In this document: in pieces, positions 55,701-63,286 of the stretch | Numbering within the stretch: position 1 is the stretch's first letter | Layout: the number at the start of each line of letters is the position of its first letter | Source: an uncultured Lentisphaerota bacterium | GTDB taxonomy: Bacteria; Verrucomicrobiota; Kiritimatiellia; CAIQIC01 | Assembly: GCA_903896925.1 (NCBI GenBank) | Contig: CAITZM010000033.1 | Span: forward strand, 1 to 64,000 | DNA length: 64,000 nt | Reading direction: 5' to 3' | Translations under genes and position numbers: made by a program | Notes under the pieces: generated by a model | Told to the model about the DNA's origin: nothing | What the model saw: only the letters and a program-made list of their open reading frames with translations | Databases searched by the model: none

Positions 55701-58700
55701 CGGCCAGGTTCGCATAGGCGGTGCCGCCGGAGAACGTATAGGACGAGCCGACCAGGGTGCCATTGGAGATGCCACCGGAGCTCATCGTGATCGCGCCATT
55801 GGTCACATTCGGGAAACCGTTGAGGTCATAGATGCCGCCGGCCATACTCACGGCGCCATTAGCAGGCAGCGCATTGAAGAGGCCCAACTGCAGCCTGCCG
55901 CCCGTGAGCAGCGTGGTCCCGCTGAACGTGTTGACGCCATTGAGCACCTGCAAGCCGGTGCCTGATTTGACCAGCGACCCGGCGCCTGAAAGGCTGCCGG
56001 AAAAAGCCCCCGACTGATTGCCGCCACCGAGCGTCAGCGTGACCGCGGCGCCGGCGTCGTTCGTCAAGGCGATGTCGCCCGTGCCGCTCAGGCCGCCGAT
56101 GGTGAAGGCGTTGGTCGCGAGGAAGCCCACGCCTTGGGCGACGAGGTTGGTGATGTCGCGGTCGCCGCCCATGGCATTGGCGGTGGCGAGCAACAGACGG
56201 CCACCGTTGATGGTCACCATGCTGTTGAAGCCCGACGTATTGGTCAAGATCAAGGTGCCGCCATTGACGGTGGTGGGCAGGCTGTAGGTGATCTGGCTGC
56301 CGCTGAGCGTCAGCACGCCGCTGCCGGACTTGGTCAGGGCCAATCTGTTGGAGGGACCGGTCTTGTTGCTGTCCCGCAAATAACCGGCATAGACGAAGTC
56401 GGCCGTGTTGTTCACCACCAACAGGCTGGGGCCTGAATTAGTATCCGTGACGGCGGCATCATTAACCTCGATGACGCCATTGGTGCCCGGGTCGGAGATG
56501 CCGGCGACGGTATTGGTGTGGCCCAGCAGCAGGAGCCGGCCATAGGATCCGGCGAAGGTGAGGATGGCGCTGGAAGCGATCTGGTCGCTGGCTTCCATCC
56601 GCACCAGGACATTGGCGCCGGCGGCGGCGGCATTGCCGATCTGGAAGTTGCCCGGCACCGTCAGACCGCCGGTCGTGTTGCTCAACGTGAGGGTGCCGTT
56701 GGCGGCGATGGTCATGCCGGGATAGGTGTTGTTGCCGGTGAGCGTCAGGTTGTTGGTGCCCAGTTTGACCAGACCCCGCGTGGCTTGCGGCGTGGCATAG
56801 AGGAAGTCACCGGCCGTCGTGTCGATGCCCACGAGCGCGTCGGCGTTCATGGCAACACCGGCCATCCCGTTGGCCCACAGGGTGTCTACGTTGGCGGATG
56901 TGAAGAACCCGCCGGCGGAGCCTACGCCCAGCGCCAGGGCTGCATTGGAAAGGACATTGATGGTGCCTGCCGGAGGCTGGGCCGACGTGTTGGCCAGGCT
57001 CAAGGCGCCGTTGCTGACGATGGTGCCGCCGCTGTAGGTATTCGCGCCGGAGAGGGTCAGCACGCCCGCGCCCTGCTTGATCAGGATGCCGTTCTGGCCC
57101 ACACCCACGGCGTCCTGGAGCTTCTGGACGATGAGGATGTCCTTGCCGTAGCCCACATTCAAGGTGCCGCCGTTGGTGGTCAGGAAGGCATAGGTCAGGT
57201 TGCTCATGTAGTTCAAACTGGTGGCATAGGGGCTGAGCGTGCCGCCATCCATGGTGAGTTCCGTATAAGTGCCCGAGGAGCCGCGTGTCGTCGGGAAGGA
57301 GGGCAACGTCACGAGGCTGCCCTTGCCAAAATAGAGCACGCCCGTGTTGTTGGGACTGCCCGCCAGGGCGCTGAACGCGGAGGCGCTGAAGACACCATTG
57401 CTGACGGCAAAATAGCCGTAGGTATTGGTGGTTAGCGAGCCGCCACCGACGTACAACGTGGTCACCGTGGCCGTGCCGCCGGATTGGTGATAATAGGCCG
57501 TGACGTTGGTTGCGAAATTACCGCTGCGCCCAAGCAGCAGAGAAGTGGCCCACATCTGGCCATTGGTCATCTCGAAGAGGCCGTGGGTATTGTGGTTCAC
57601 GCCCACATACAGATTGGGGCCGGCGTTCAAGGTGCCGCCATAGAGGTGATATTCGCCATAGGAACCGACGGTAGAGCCGTCTTGGATGGCCGTGCCGAAC
57701 GACACCGCGCCGGCGGTCTGCACGACGATGCCCGTCGCGGCGGCCAGGTTGCCCACCATGAAGTTTGCGCCGCTGACCGATCCGCCCTGGATATTGACCG
57801 TGGCGGTACTGTTCGCCAGTTTGCCTAGATAGATGTTGTTGGCGCCAGCCGAGACGTTCCCCGACACGTTCAGCGTACCCTCGCTCACAAGGGGGGCGCC
57901 GCCGAGGTTCGCATCGCCGGTCAGCGTCAACGTGCCCCCGCCGGCCTTCGTCCAGGCCCCCGCGCCGCTGATGTTGTTGGTAATGGTCAGCGTGGTGCCG
58001 GCATCCACCACATTGGTGCCCGCGCCGGCCAGCGTGACCGTGCGATTGCTCAGCGTCATGTCGCCGCTGGTTTGCAACGCGCCGCCGTTGAAGGTCAGGC
58101 TGTTGCCTGTGCCCAGCGCGGTGTCGTTGGTCACGTTCAGTATGCCGCCGTTGATCGTCACGCCGCCGCCAAAGGAGTTCGCGCCGGACAGGACCAGCGT
58201 ATTCGGGCCGAGCTTGGTCACGCCGGCCCCGGCGAGCGTGATGGCCGTGGCCCACTCGCCGCTGCCATTGCTGGTGTCGAAGCCGAGCGCGGAACCGGCA
58301 GCAAAGGCGCCGCTATTGCCCAGCAGGTTATTGATCTGCGTGGTGTTCCAGTCGCTGCCGCCGCCGTAATTGATCGCCAATGTCGCGCCGTTGGACACCG
58401 CCAGCCTGCCCGCCGTGGCGTAGCCGGGCAGCGCATTCGTGGTCGTGGCCAGCAGGGAGCCCGCCTGGATCACCGTGCCGCCGGTGTAGGTGTTCGCGCC
58501 GGAGAGCGTCAGCATACCTGCGCCCTGCTTGGTCAAACTGCCGCTGCCGTTGGCGCCGATGGAGACCGTCGGCACCGTCGGATTGGTGCTGCCGCCGCCC
58601 ATCAAGGTGACCACGGGCGCCAGGGTGTAACCAACGCCGGGGCTGGTGATGATCAGGTTGGTCACCTGCCCATAGGTCAGGCTGCCCAGCGTCAGGTCGG

Positions 58701-61362
58701 TCTGCGCGATGGCCGTCGCGCCCGTGCCGTTGCCCGAGATGGCCACATAGGGCGCGCCGACAAAGCCACCCAGGCCGGAGCCGGACAGGCTCAAACCCGT
58801 CAGCCCGCCGGTCGGCGGGGCAAGCAGGTCCTGCGAAATGGTCACGGCCAAGCCATTGTCATCGATGATGGCGCCGCCGGTGCGCACATAGGCGGCATCC
58901 ACGGAGCCGGAAGCGCTGCCCATGATGACCCCGGTCTGCGCCGCGCGGAAGGTGCCGCCGTTGAAGTTGACGACCGCGTAACCCGTGTTGGTGCTGTTGT
59001 AGCCCTTGAAGATGGAACTGGCCTGCAGCACACCGCCGTTGAGGTTGAGGAAACCGGTGGCATTGGTGCCGGCGGCAGCTTGCCGGTTGATCCCCACCGA
59101 GGCGTTGGAGAGGAGCACGGTGGCCGTGCCGTCCACGGTAAATTCACCGCGGCCGAAGGAACCGTTGTTATAGCCCACCCAGATGGGTACTCCGCTGCTC
59201 AGGGTCGTCAGGCCGCCGGCGAGGTAGACCGTGCCGGTGCTGGTGCTGCCGCCAATGATAAGCCCGCTGCCGGTTATCAGATTGGTGCCGCCGTATTGAT
59301 AGAGCAAACCCTGGCCCGCCGCGCCCACCTGGATCCAGGTGGTATTGGTCATCACGCCACCGCTCAATTGATACATGCCGTAAGCGCTCGCGTTGTTGCC
59401 CATGTAGAGCTGGTTGGCCTGCCGGAGCGCGCCACCCGTCTGATTGATCACACCCACGCCCCCGGCATTGGCGCCCACATAGACTGTGCGGCCGGCATAG
59501 ATCGAACCGCCGGCCAGATACACCAGGCCGGTACCCGTGGCGCCGGCGTAGAAATTCGTCTGCACACTCAACAGGGCGTTCTCCTGCACCTGCAGCATGC
59601 CCCAGGCGGCGGCATTGTTGCCCACGACGAAGTTGTTTTGCAGCTTGCGGAAGACGGCCGTCCCTCCCAGCACGTTGGTGGCTATATCGCCGTTCGCATT
59701 GCCGACATAATCCACACTGTTGTGGATGCTGGTGATCGAGCCGCCCACCTGCACGAAGGTGCCGGCCTTGACCTGGAAGCCGGAGCTGGCGTTGAGGGTG
59801 GCGTTTCCCGCGGCATTGCTGAAGATGAGCGTGCCGGTGCCCACCTTGACCAACGAGCCGGTACCGGTGACCGGGTTGGCGAAGACCAGCGTGGTGCCGG
59901 CATCCGCCGAGTTGGTGAACGGGCCCGCCAGGACCAGGTCGCGGTTGTTCACGGTCAGGCTGCCGCTGTTCCACAGCGTGCCGCTGTTGACCGTCAGCGC
60001 ACTGCCGCCCACGCCCAGGGCGGCCGCATTGCTGATGTTCAGCGCGCCGCCGTTGATCGTCACCGGGCCGCTGAAGTTGTTGGCGCCGGAGAGCGTCAGC
60101 GTGTTCGCGCCCAGTTTGGCCAGGCCCAAAACACTGGTCGTGGTGTTCGAAAACACGGGGGCGTACTCGCGGTTGGCGAGGGTGGTGTCGAAGCCGAGGC
60201 TGGCGCCGTCGGCGAAATAGCCCGTGTCCCGGATGGTGGCGATCTCACTGTCGAGCACAGCGTTCCCCACCGCCAGGATCGCGCCGTTGGAGATGGCATA
60301 GCGCCCTGCCGCATTCCAGCCCGGCAAGGCGGAGGGGATGGAAATGATCAAAGCACCGGTCCGGATGTCCGTGAGACCGCCATAGGTGTTGACGTTGGTC
60401 AAGGTCAGGTTGCCCGCACCCGCCTTGATCAGACCGTAGGTGTTGACGCCATCGTCAATCACGCCGCCCACCGTCAGCATATTGGTCCTGACCGTCACCG
60501 TCCGGCTCCCGCCCAACAGGGTCACCGCGCCGTTGCCCGTGTCCCAGTTGAAGGAACCGCCAAACGTGAAGTCACCGATCCAGTTTTGCGGGTTGTTGTT
60601 GGCCGTCGTCCGCGCGGCCGTAACATCCACCGTGCCACCGGCGAGCTTAAAGACGCCGGCGGCGATGCCCAGCGCCCCGTTGTTGCCCAGCACCAGGGTG
60701 CCATTGTTTAACGTGATGCCTCCGTTGAAGGTGTTCGACGCTCCCAGATACAACGAACCTGTCCCGGTCTTGATGATGCCATTGCCGGCCGTGGTGCTGG
60801 AAACCACACCCGAGGCATTGATGCCGCCGGTGCCGTCAAAGGTGAGGAGCTTGGCATTCAGGTTGATAGTGTTCTGGCTGTTGAGGATGAGGGTATTGGC
60901 CGAATTGTTCTGCCACGTCTGCGTAGCGCCGAGGGTAAAAGGCAACCTAAATTTATCTACGGTCGTCCCGAAGACCACCGGTCCCGCGCCCGCGTTGATG
61001 GTGAGACCGGCGGCGCCCAGCGTGATGGTACGATTGGCTATGCCATCGGTTTTGATGTCGGTTTGCGCGGTGCTGCTGAAAACAAAGCCCGAGACCGAGA
61101 GGGCTGCGGCCAGCGTCGCGGTCTGCGCCGAGTTGAGCGAGGAGACGTTGAACCAGGCGATGCTGCCCGCGCCGGGCGCCGCAAGGGGATCGCTGCCAGA
61201 GCCATCAGGGGCCGTGTTCCAGTTGGCCTGCAACGCCCAATTGGTATTGGGCGTTCCGCTGCCGTCCCAATACAGAATTTCCGCCTTTGCTGAGCCCAGC
61301 GCACCTGCCACCGCCAGCCACAGCCAGCCCGTTTTTCTCAGCCAGTCGAACGAGTTTTTCAT
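49777..61362 (-). CDS. Giant (3861 aa) autotransporter-associated beta-strand-repeat protein with PEP-CTERM sorting signal
   Basis: N-terminal MKNSFDWLRKTGWLWLAVAGALGSAKAEILYWDGSG; dozens of GxLTLSGANTYSGGTxIxxGxL repeats; C-terminus VPEPGTASLLGLVGVAWLVRRIRRRCTAQG. Confidence 0.93.
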   Translation of the reverse strand: MKNSFDWLRKTGWLWLAVAGALGSAKAEILYWDGSGTPNTNWALQANWNTAPDGSGSDPLAAPGAGSIAWFNVSSLNSAQTATLAAALSVSGFVFSSTAQTDIKTDGIANRTITLGAAGLTINAGAGPVVFGTTVDKFRLPFTLGATQTWQNNSANTLILNSQNTINLNAKLLTFDGTGGINASGVVSSTTAGNGIIKTGTGSLYLGASNTFNGGITLNNGTLVLGNNGALGIAAGVFKLAGGTVDVTAARTTANNNPQNWIGDFTFGGSFNWDTGNGAVTLLGGSRTVTVRTNMLTVGGVIDDGVNTYGLIKAGAGNLTLTNVNTYGGLTDIRTGALIISIPSALPGWNAAGRYAISNGAILAVGNAVLDSEIATIRDTGYFADGASLGFDTTLANREYAPVFSNTTTSVLGLAKLGANTLTLSGANNFSGPVTINGGALNISNAAALGVGGSALTVNSGTLWNSGSLTVNNRDLVLAGPFTNSADAGTTLVFANPVTGTGSLVKVGTGTLIFSNAAGNATLNASSGFQVKAGTFVQVGGSITSIHNSVDYVGNANGDIATNVLGGTAVFRKLQNNFVVGNNAAAWGMLQVQENALLSVQTNFYAGATGTGLVYLAGGSIYAGRTVYVGANAGGVGVINQTGGALRQANQLYMGNNASAYGMYQLSGGVMTNTTWIQVGAAGQGLLYQYGGTNLITGSGLIIGGSTSTGTVYLAGGLTTLSSGVPIWVGYNNGSFGRGEFTVDGTATVLLSNASVGINRQAAAGTNATGFLNLNGGVLQASSIFKGYNSTNTGYAVVNFNGGTFRAAQTGVIMGSASGSVDAAYVRTGGAIIDDNGLAVTISQDLLAPPTGGLTGLSLSGSGLGGFVGAPYVAISGNGTGATAIAQTDLTLGSLTYGQVTNLIITSPGVGYTLAPVVTLMGGGSTNPTVPTVSIGANGSGSLTKQGAGMLTLSGANTYTGGTVIQAGSLLATTTNALPGYATAGRLAVSNGATLAINYGGGSDWNTTQINNLLGNSGAFAAGSALGFDTSNGSGEWATAITLAGAGVTKLGPNTLVLSGANSFGGGVTINGGILNVTNDTALGTGNSLTFNGGALQTSGDMTLSNRTVTLAGAGTNVVDAGTTLTITNNISGAGAWTKAGGGTLTLTGDANLGGAPLVSEGTLNVSGNVSAGANNIYLGKLANSTATVNIQGGSVSGANFMVGNLAAATGIVVQTAGAVSFGTAIQDGSTVGSYGEYHLYGGTLNAGPNLYVGVNHNTHGLFEMTNGQMWATSLLLGRSGNFATNVTAYYHQSGGTATVTTLYVGGGSLTTNTYGYFAVSNGVFSASAFSALAGSPNNTGVLYFGKGSLVTLPSFPTTRGSSGTYTELTMDGGTLSPYATSLNYMSNLTYAFLTTNGGTLNVGYGKDILIVQKLQDAVGVGQNGILIKQGAGVLTLSGANTYSGGTIVSNGALSLANTSAQPPAGTINVLSNAALALGVGSAGGFFTSANVDTLWANGMAGVAMNADALVGIDTTAGDFLYATPQATRGLVKLGTNNLTLTGNNTYPGMTIAANGTLTLSNTTGGLTVPGNFQIGNAAAAGANVLVRMEASDQIASSAILTFAGSYGRLLLLGHTNTVAGISDPGTNGVIEVNDAAVTDTNSGPSLLVVNNTADFVYAGYLRDSNKTGPSNRLALTKSGSGVLTLSGSQITYSLPTTVNGGTLILTNTSGFNSMVTINGGRLLLATANAMGGDRDITNLVAQGVGFLATNAFTIGGLSGTGDIALTNDAGAAVTLTLGGGNQSGAFSGSLSGAGSLVKSGTGLQVLNGVNTFSGTTLLTGGRLQLGLFNALPANGAVSMAGGIYDLNGFPNVTNGAITMSSGGISNGTLVGSSYTFSGGTAYANLAGSGALTNSGGVTTLSGTNTFTGGMALEGGMLSIGDYVNLPAAGNLHVNGGTLQVTGSLITNLVGYAINWGTFNGGLSVGAGGTLLVADSIGGAGSLTKTGTGTLVLSGVNSYNGGTRLNGGVLTFNNDAALGTSGDITFGGGTLRYGSGITLDLSARIKNSTGAIAIDTTNLPVTFASVLDDSNIGGLTKSGGGVLVLNAVNSFSGTTTISNGVLQLGLFNALPATAAVTVRGGGYDLNTFPNVTNGVVTLSGGVISNGTLVGASYAFSGGTATANLAGTGTVTKTGTGTTTLGGSNTYSGGTFISAGQLTLNNNAALGSGTLVMTSTAVRVTVGDGVTITNAIALYNNSGASGRGLLEYAGASTGAFSGPITISNIAAAGGHFGSTGAGGTLVIAGAVTSSVGVVSRIGTVVFSGGGSYADFSISQDTVKLGANNGLATNAVLQVAGSATGLFDFNGFSQTLAGLRDSSFTRTITNTVNATQVVLTLGNPNPTNHVYSGRIDGNIALLMNGTYTQTLSGTTIKYTGPTTINGGVLALTNTTAFVSPTTINGGQLLLLSSTAAQLVTITNAAASDGLGFSATTNAYTVGGLAGTGNVALTNAGGVNVALSLGNNNVDLVYGGVLSQGGSLTKVGTGVLQLTGANSYSGGTFVNGGLLAFGASALPPTGNVLINSAGALVATGAYGSVVNWLGSGRLDTASAGALAMVGDNSETIDFATGGFNSLFLGMAAGSTGTYSGAWAFNGTTYRLGGGGGVLTYPAAIGGSSNLVVGGGNGGTVVLTAASSFGGGTLVNNGNTLRVGITDALPTTGGVSLGEGTGAGHLDLPSYSQTIGQLLVQSTGAFATNMINIGAGQTLTINGAGGLTNGVDFGGTTSTTNRLVVSGAGSLVVTNTAAYVVIGRAQAVDTSSSSGILDLSGLGSVILGSSAVPLNEVRVGYGQKSSGQLTLSDTNNLITATALQVGHSLGSNAGATGGTLILGAGVNTLAVDKLTIGLSKANGVVKFASQTNGSAGTVTIGGKSGATTEITIGSKTGTGTGATITGTLNLLGHPAYVTAGALTNGIETGGGAGSAFGNLYFDNGVFTVTSIVMAAKSGANTTTATATLMVGGGEFTVNPGGSFSLASQTGTGSANGTLTLSGGVFRSYAPITVGPSNCTSTINLNGGTLDMTGASIGSAAAPLGVLNLQSGTLMNLGQFNGGAALVKSTAGTLTIAGTNAYSGDTIPNAGTLVIGSTLALTNSTLNYTNAAGTVSFIGGTTAFTLGGLAGTQNIGLTNLSGNAITLTVGGNNTASTNSGVLSGGGGLTKTGNSVLALNASNSYTGWTLVGEGVLRLDRQDALSPASVGAVVSNGARLQFASHTTNAVPLTLSGSGIGTAPAAYGALLLNENTGVFELQGPITLAGGAAINTYNAGKALVTMDQGIGGTGDLTLRASAANNGGALYILKGQSSYNGNTYLAVSNVNFNGLTVQLGINDALPTTTVLNLQAQSVAARTNTATLMLDGYNQTLAGLVSTNGGGGLNTNRVIGGAATLSILTLHTTGDSFFDGSLGSVGVNDNNLALVMGGSGTQTLAAAYANNSYVGGTTISNGLLRMGQDNPLGSGLVTMAGGSLGTYGGSWQLTNTVNLATSGNFDTSAGNLALTGAITNGGNLVKSGVGTLTLSGANSYSGTTTISNGTLKLASGATLSSSTRVYVDSLGVLDLDGNSLAIAGLTGASGSMVTNGGGGLTLQLVNATNVFGGVLTGASTFTLTGGGTLRLTGTNNFGGGTLVSNANYFVNGLHNGGVITVISNGLVGGNGPLSTLVVGSGGVYAPGNSIATQYVASLTLANAGILEMELGNGAQVNDRSIVTNSLTISGGLLKLDLRAYSLVAGASYTLVDWTGASDFDPLNAAQWLTLMDVGGPSNGVLWAQGMMLPVVGQSGSTNLFTINYGDNLANGHKITLTAVPEPGTASLLGLVGVAWLVRRIRRRCTAQG

Positions 61363-61574
61363 GATTCACTCCATCTATTGCATACACCCCGGCATCACCC
61401 TGCGCACGCGAACGAGTCACGAGCAGTCAATTCCATCCATATTTCACCCGCATACACAGTAGGAATTACTAGCGGAAAGCATCGCGTTTGTCACGTATTT
61501 TTTGGGCGCTTTTTAGGGGGGGGCGGAAGCAAGCGGACAGCGAGCAGCGGACAGCAGGAGGCAGCAGGGAAGAG

Positions 61575-61650
61575 GCAACCACGGAGGATACAGCGGCCAG
61601 AGGAGGTCACAGAGGAAATACAGCCACGGATGAACACGGATCGGCAAGGA
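61575..61650. repeat. ACCACGGAGG..GGTCACAGAGG-type intergenic repeat (5' flank of giant gene)
   Basis: CAACCACGGAGGATACAGCGGCCAGAGGAGGTCACAGAGGAAATACAGCCACGGATGAACACGGATCGGCAAGG; same orientation as 49251-49320. Confidence 0.8.
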
Positions 61651-61824
61651 AAGGCGGCGGCAGAGAACTCATGGCTGTCTTGGCGTTTCTCTGTGTTCCC
61701 CGTGGTTGATCTTCCTGCCCCAAGGAAGGCAGCCTGTTTGGAGTGCGGTAGCGGGATTTGGGGCGGCGGGCAGCGTTTCTTGGCTTCCACCTGGAGGGCG
61801 GCGAACAGGCCAAGGCTTGGCCGT

Positions 61825-62604
61825 TTAGCGCCAGGACCGGATGTGGGTCGTGTCGTTTTTGTTCGGCCGACAAGTGCTGCCGCGGTTGGTCGGTCCCCAC
61901 GACCAGACCGCCACGCCACGCCGGACGATTTCGCCGTCGGTGACATCGGTATTTAAGTTGCCCACCAGGCCGTCGTGCGTCATGTCCATGGCCACCACAT
62001 AGCGGTTGCCCCAAGGGTCGGCGAATTCACCCTGCCTGGCTTCCACCGTGATGGATGAGTTGCCGGGCAGCCAGTGGGTCAGGGTGGCGGGCGCGTTGGT
62101 CTGGATGCTTTTCTCGGAGACCTGCAGATAGACCCGCTGGCGCGGATTCTGGTTTTTCCAGGCGGTCCCGAGGCCGAGCAGGTCTTGCACCGTCCCAGGC
62201 ACGTTGCTGCCCCGCAGGGTGGGAATCAGCTTGTCGTAGCCCCAACAGATTTCGTCGTTCCCCGCGCCCTCATCGGGATATTTTCCGTAGTCCACGAAAT
62301 AGGCCTTGATGGCCGTCTCAATCAGTTTGACTTCGCATTGGGCCTGCGTGATTTCCGCCCGCTTGAGGCCGCCGATCACCGCGGGCAGCAGCAGGCCTGC
62401 GAGAATGGCGATGATGGCGATGACGATCAGCAGTTCAATCATCGTGAACGCCCGCCGGATGCGGGCCGGAGCTGGCGCGAGATGGAGCCTTGTATCGGGG
62501 GAACCGCTGGTGTCCCCATGCAGGGTGGCCGCCTGCACCTGGCCCGGCGTGTCCCCCCACGCCGCCCACCCACCACGCCCAGTCCGGTCGAAAGTGTGTT
62601 TCAT
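61825..62604 (-). CDS. Type II secretion GspG-like pseudopilin
   Basis: RRAFTMIELLIVIAIIAILAGLLLPAVIGGLKRAEITQAQCEVKLIETAIKAYFVDYGKYPDEG; DPWGNRYVV. The start codon is uncertain. Confidence 0.83.
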   Translation of the reverse strand: MKHTFDRTGRGGWAAWGDTPGQVQAATLHGDTSGSPDTRLHLAPAPARIRRAFTMIELLIVIAIIAILAGLLLPAVIGGLKRAEITQAQCEVKLIETAIKAYFVDYGKYPDEGAGNDEICWGYDKLIPTLRGSNVPGTVQDLLGLGTAWKNQNPRQRVYLQVSEKSIQTNAPATLTHWLPGNSSITVEARQGEFADPWGNRYVVAMDMTHDGLVGNLNTDVTDGEIVRRGVAVWSWGPTNRGSTCRPNKNDTTHIRSWR

Positions 62605-62935
62605 GACGCGTCCTCCTGTCCCCGCCAGATGAGCGCGGCACAGCAGGGTGCACCTGCCCTGTTGCGCGCGGCCAGAATTTGCACGAGCTGATCCGCCGCA
62701 CTTCCATTCAGCGTGTGTGCTCTCTAGCAGAGATTCACCCGCTTGTCATGGGGATTCGGGTGAGCGCGGCGGTTTCCAGGCCTGGGGTAGCCGCAGGAAA
62801 GACCGCCCGAGCCCTGCTATGGTGTCAAGAATGGGGAGGGGCCGGAGTGCCTGACGAGAAACTGAGAGTCGGCCAACCCCGGGGCCAACCTCCTCGTTTG
62901 GCGATGAGCACAGCGCGGCAACTGCCGCAACCAAA

Positions 62936-63004
62936 CCTCACGCGGAGCGTGAGGAGCACTTTGCCAAAGCCGCCGCCATAGTAGCCCTCTCGCTCCGCGA
63001 GAGG
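62936..63004. repeat. Pair of related hairpins CCTCACGC-GGA-GCGTGAGG and CCTCTCGC-TCC-GCGAGAGG
   Basis: Perfect stems at 62936-62954 and 62986-63004, complementary loops GGA/TCC. Confidence 0.7.
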
Positions 63005-63131
63005 CTTTTGTAAGCCGCCCTACCGGCCACCTGAAAATAAAGATCTATGCCGAAATGCGGCGATTTTTCAGGTTAGTGGCCTAGATGGGTGGCGGACGGT
63101 TTACCTGGCGGCGGGCGCGGCGGGCGCGACC

Positions 63132-63215
63132 CGTCGACAAGCTCAGGGCAGGCCCTTCGACAGGCTGGTTCGACAAAGCTCACCACAGGTCAGGGCAGGC
63201 AGGCTCAGCGCAGGC
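63132..63215. repeat. GTCGACAAGCTCAGGGCAGGC-type interspersed repeat
   Basis: GTCGACAAGCTCAGGGCAGGCCCTTCGACAGGCTGGTTCGACAAAGCTCACCACAGGTCAGGGCAGGCAGGCTCAGCGCAGG: repeated TCGACA..GCTCA..CAGG(G)CAGG units. Confidence 0.65.
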
Positions 63216-63286
63216 GCGCCCGCCCTGCCGACATCGTGCCTTGGTGGTTGCCAGCCCGGCACGTTTCCGCGGGCTGTTACGTCCCC

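Noticed and set aside
49888-60711. Long plus-strand ORFs (599, 583, 879 aa) inside the giant gene
   Set aside because: Antisense mirror of repetitive beta-strand coding; no initiation context or family signature.
49777-61362. Regular repeats that could suggest a CRISPR array
   Set aside because: Repeats are degenerate, in frame and translate to beta-strand motifs; no constant-length spacers or cas genes.
61363-61500. Candidate promoter (GTGACA-N17-TAGTAA) for the giant gene
   Set aside because: The -10 match is weak; left unannotated without 5'-end data.
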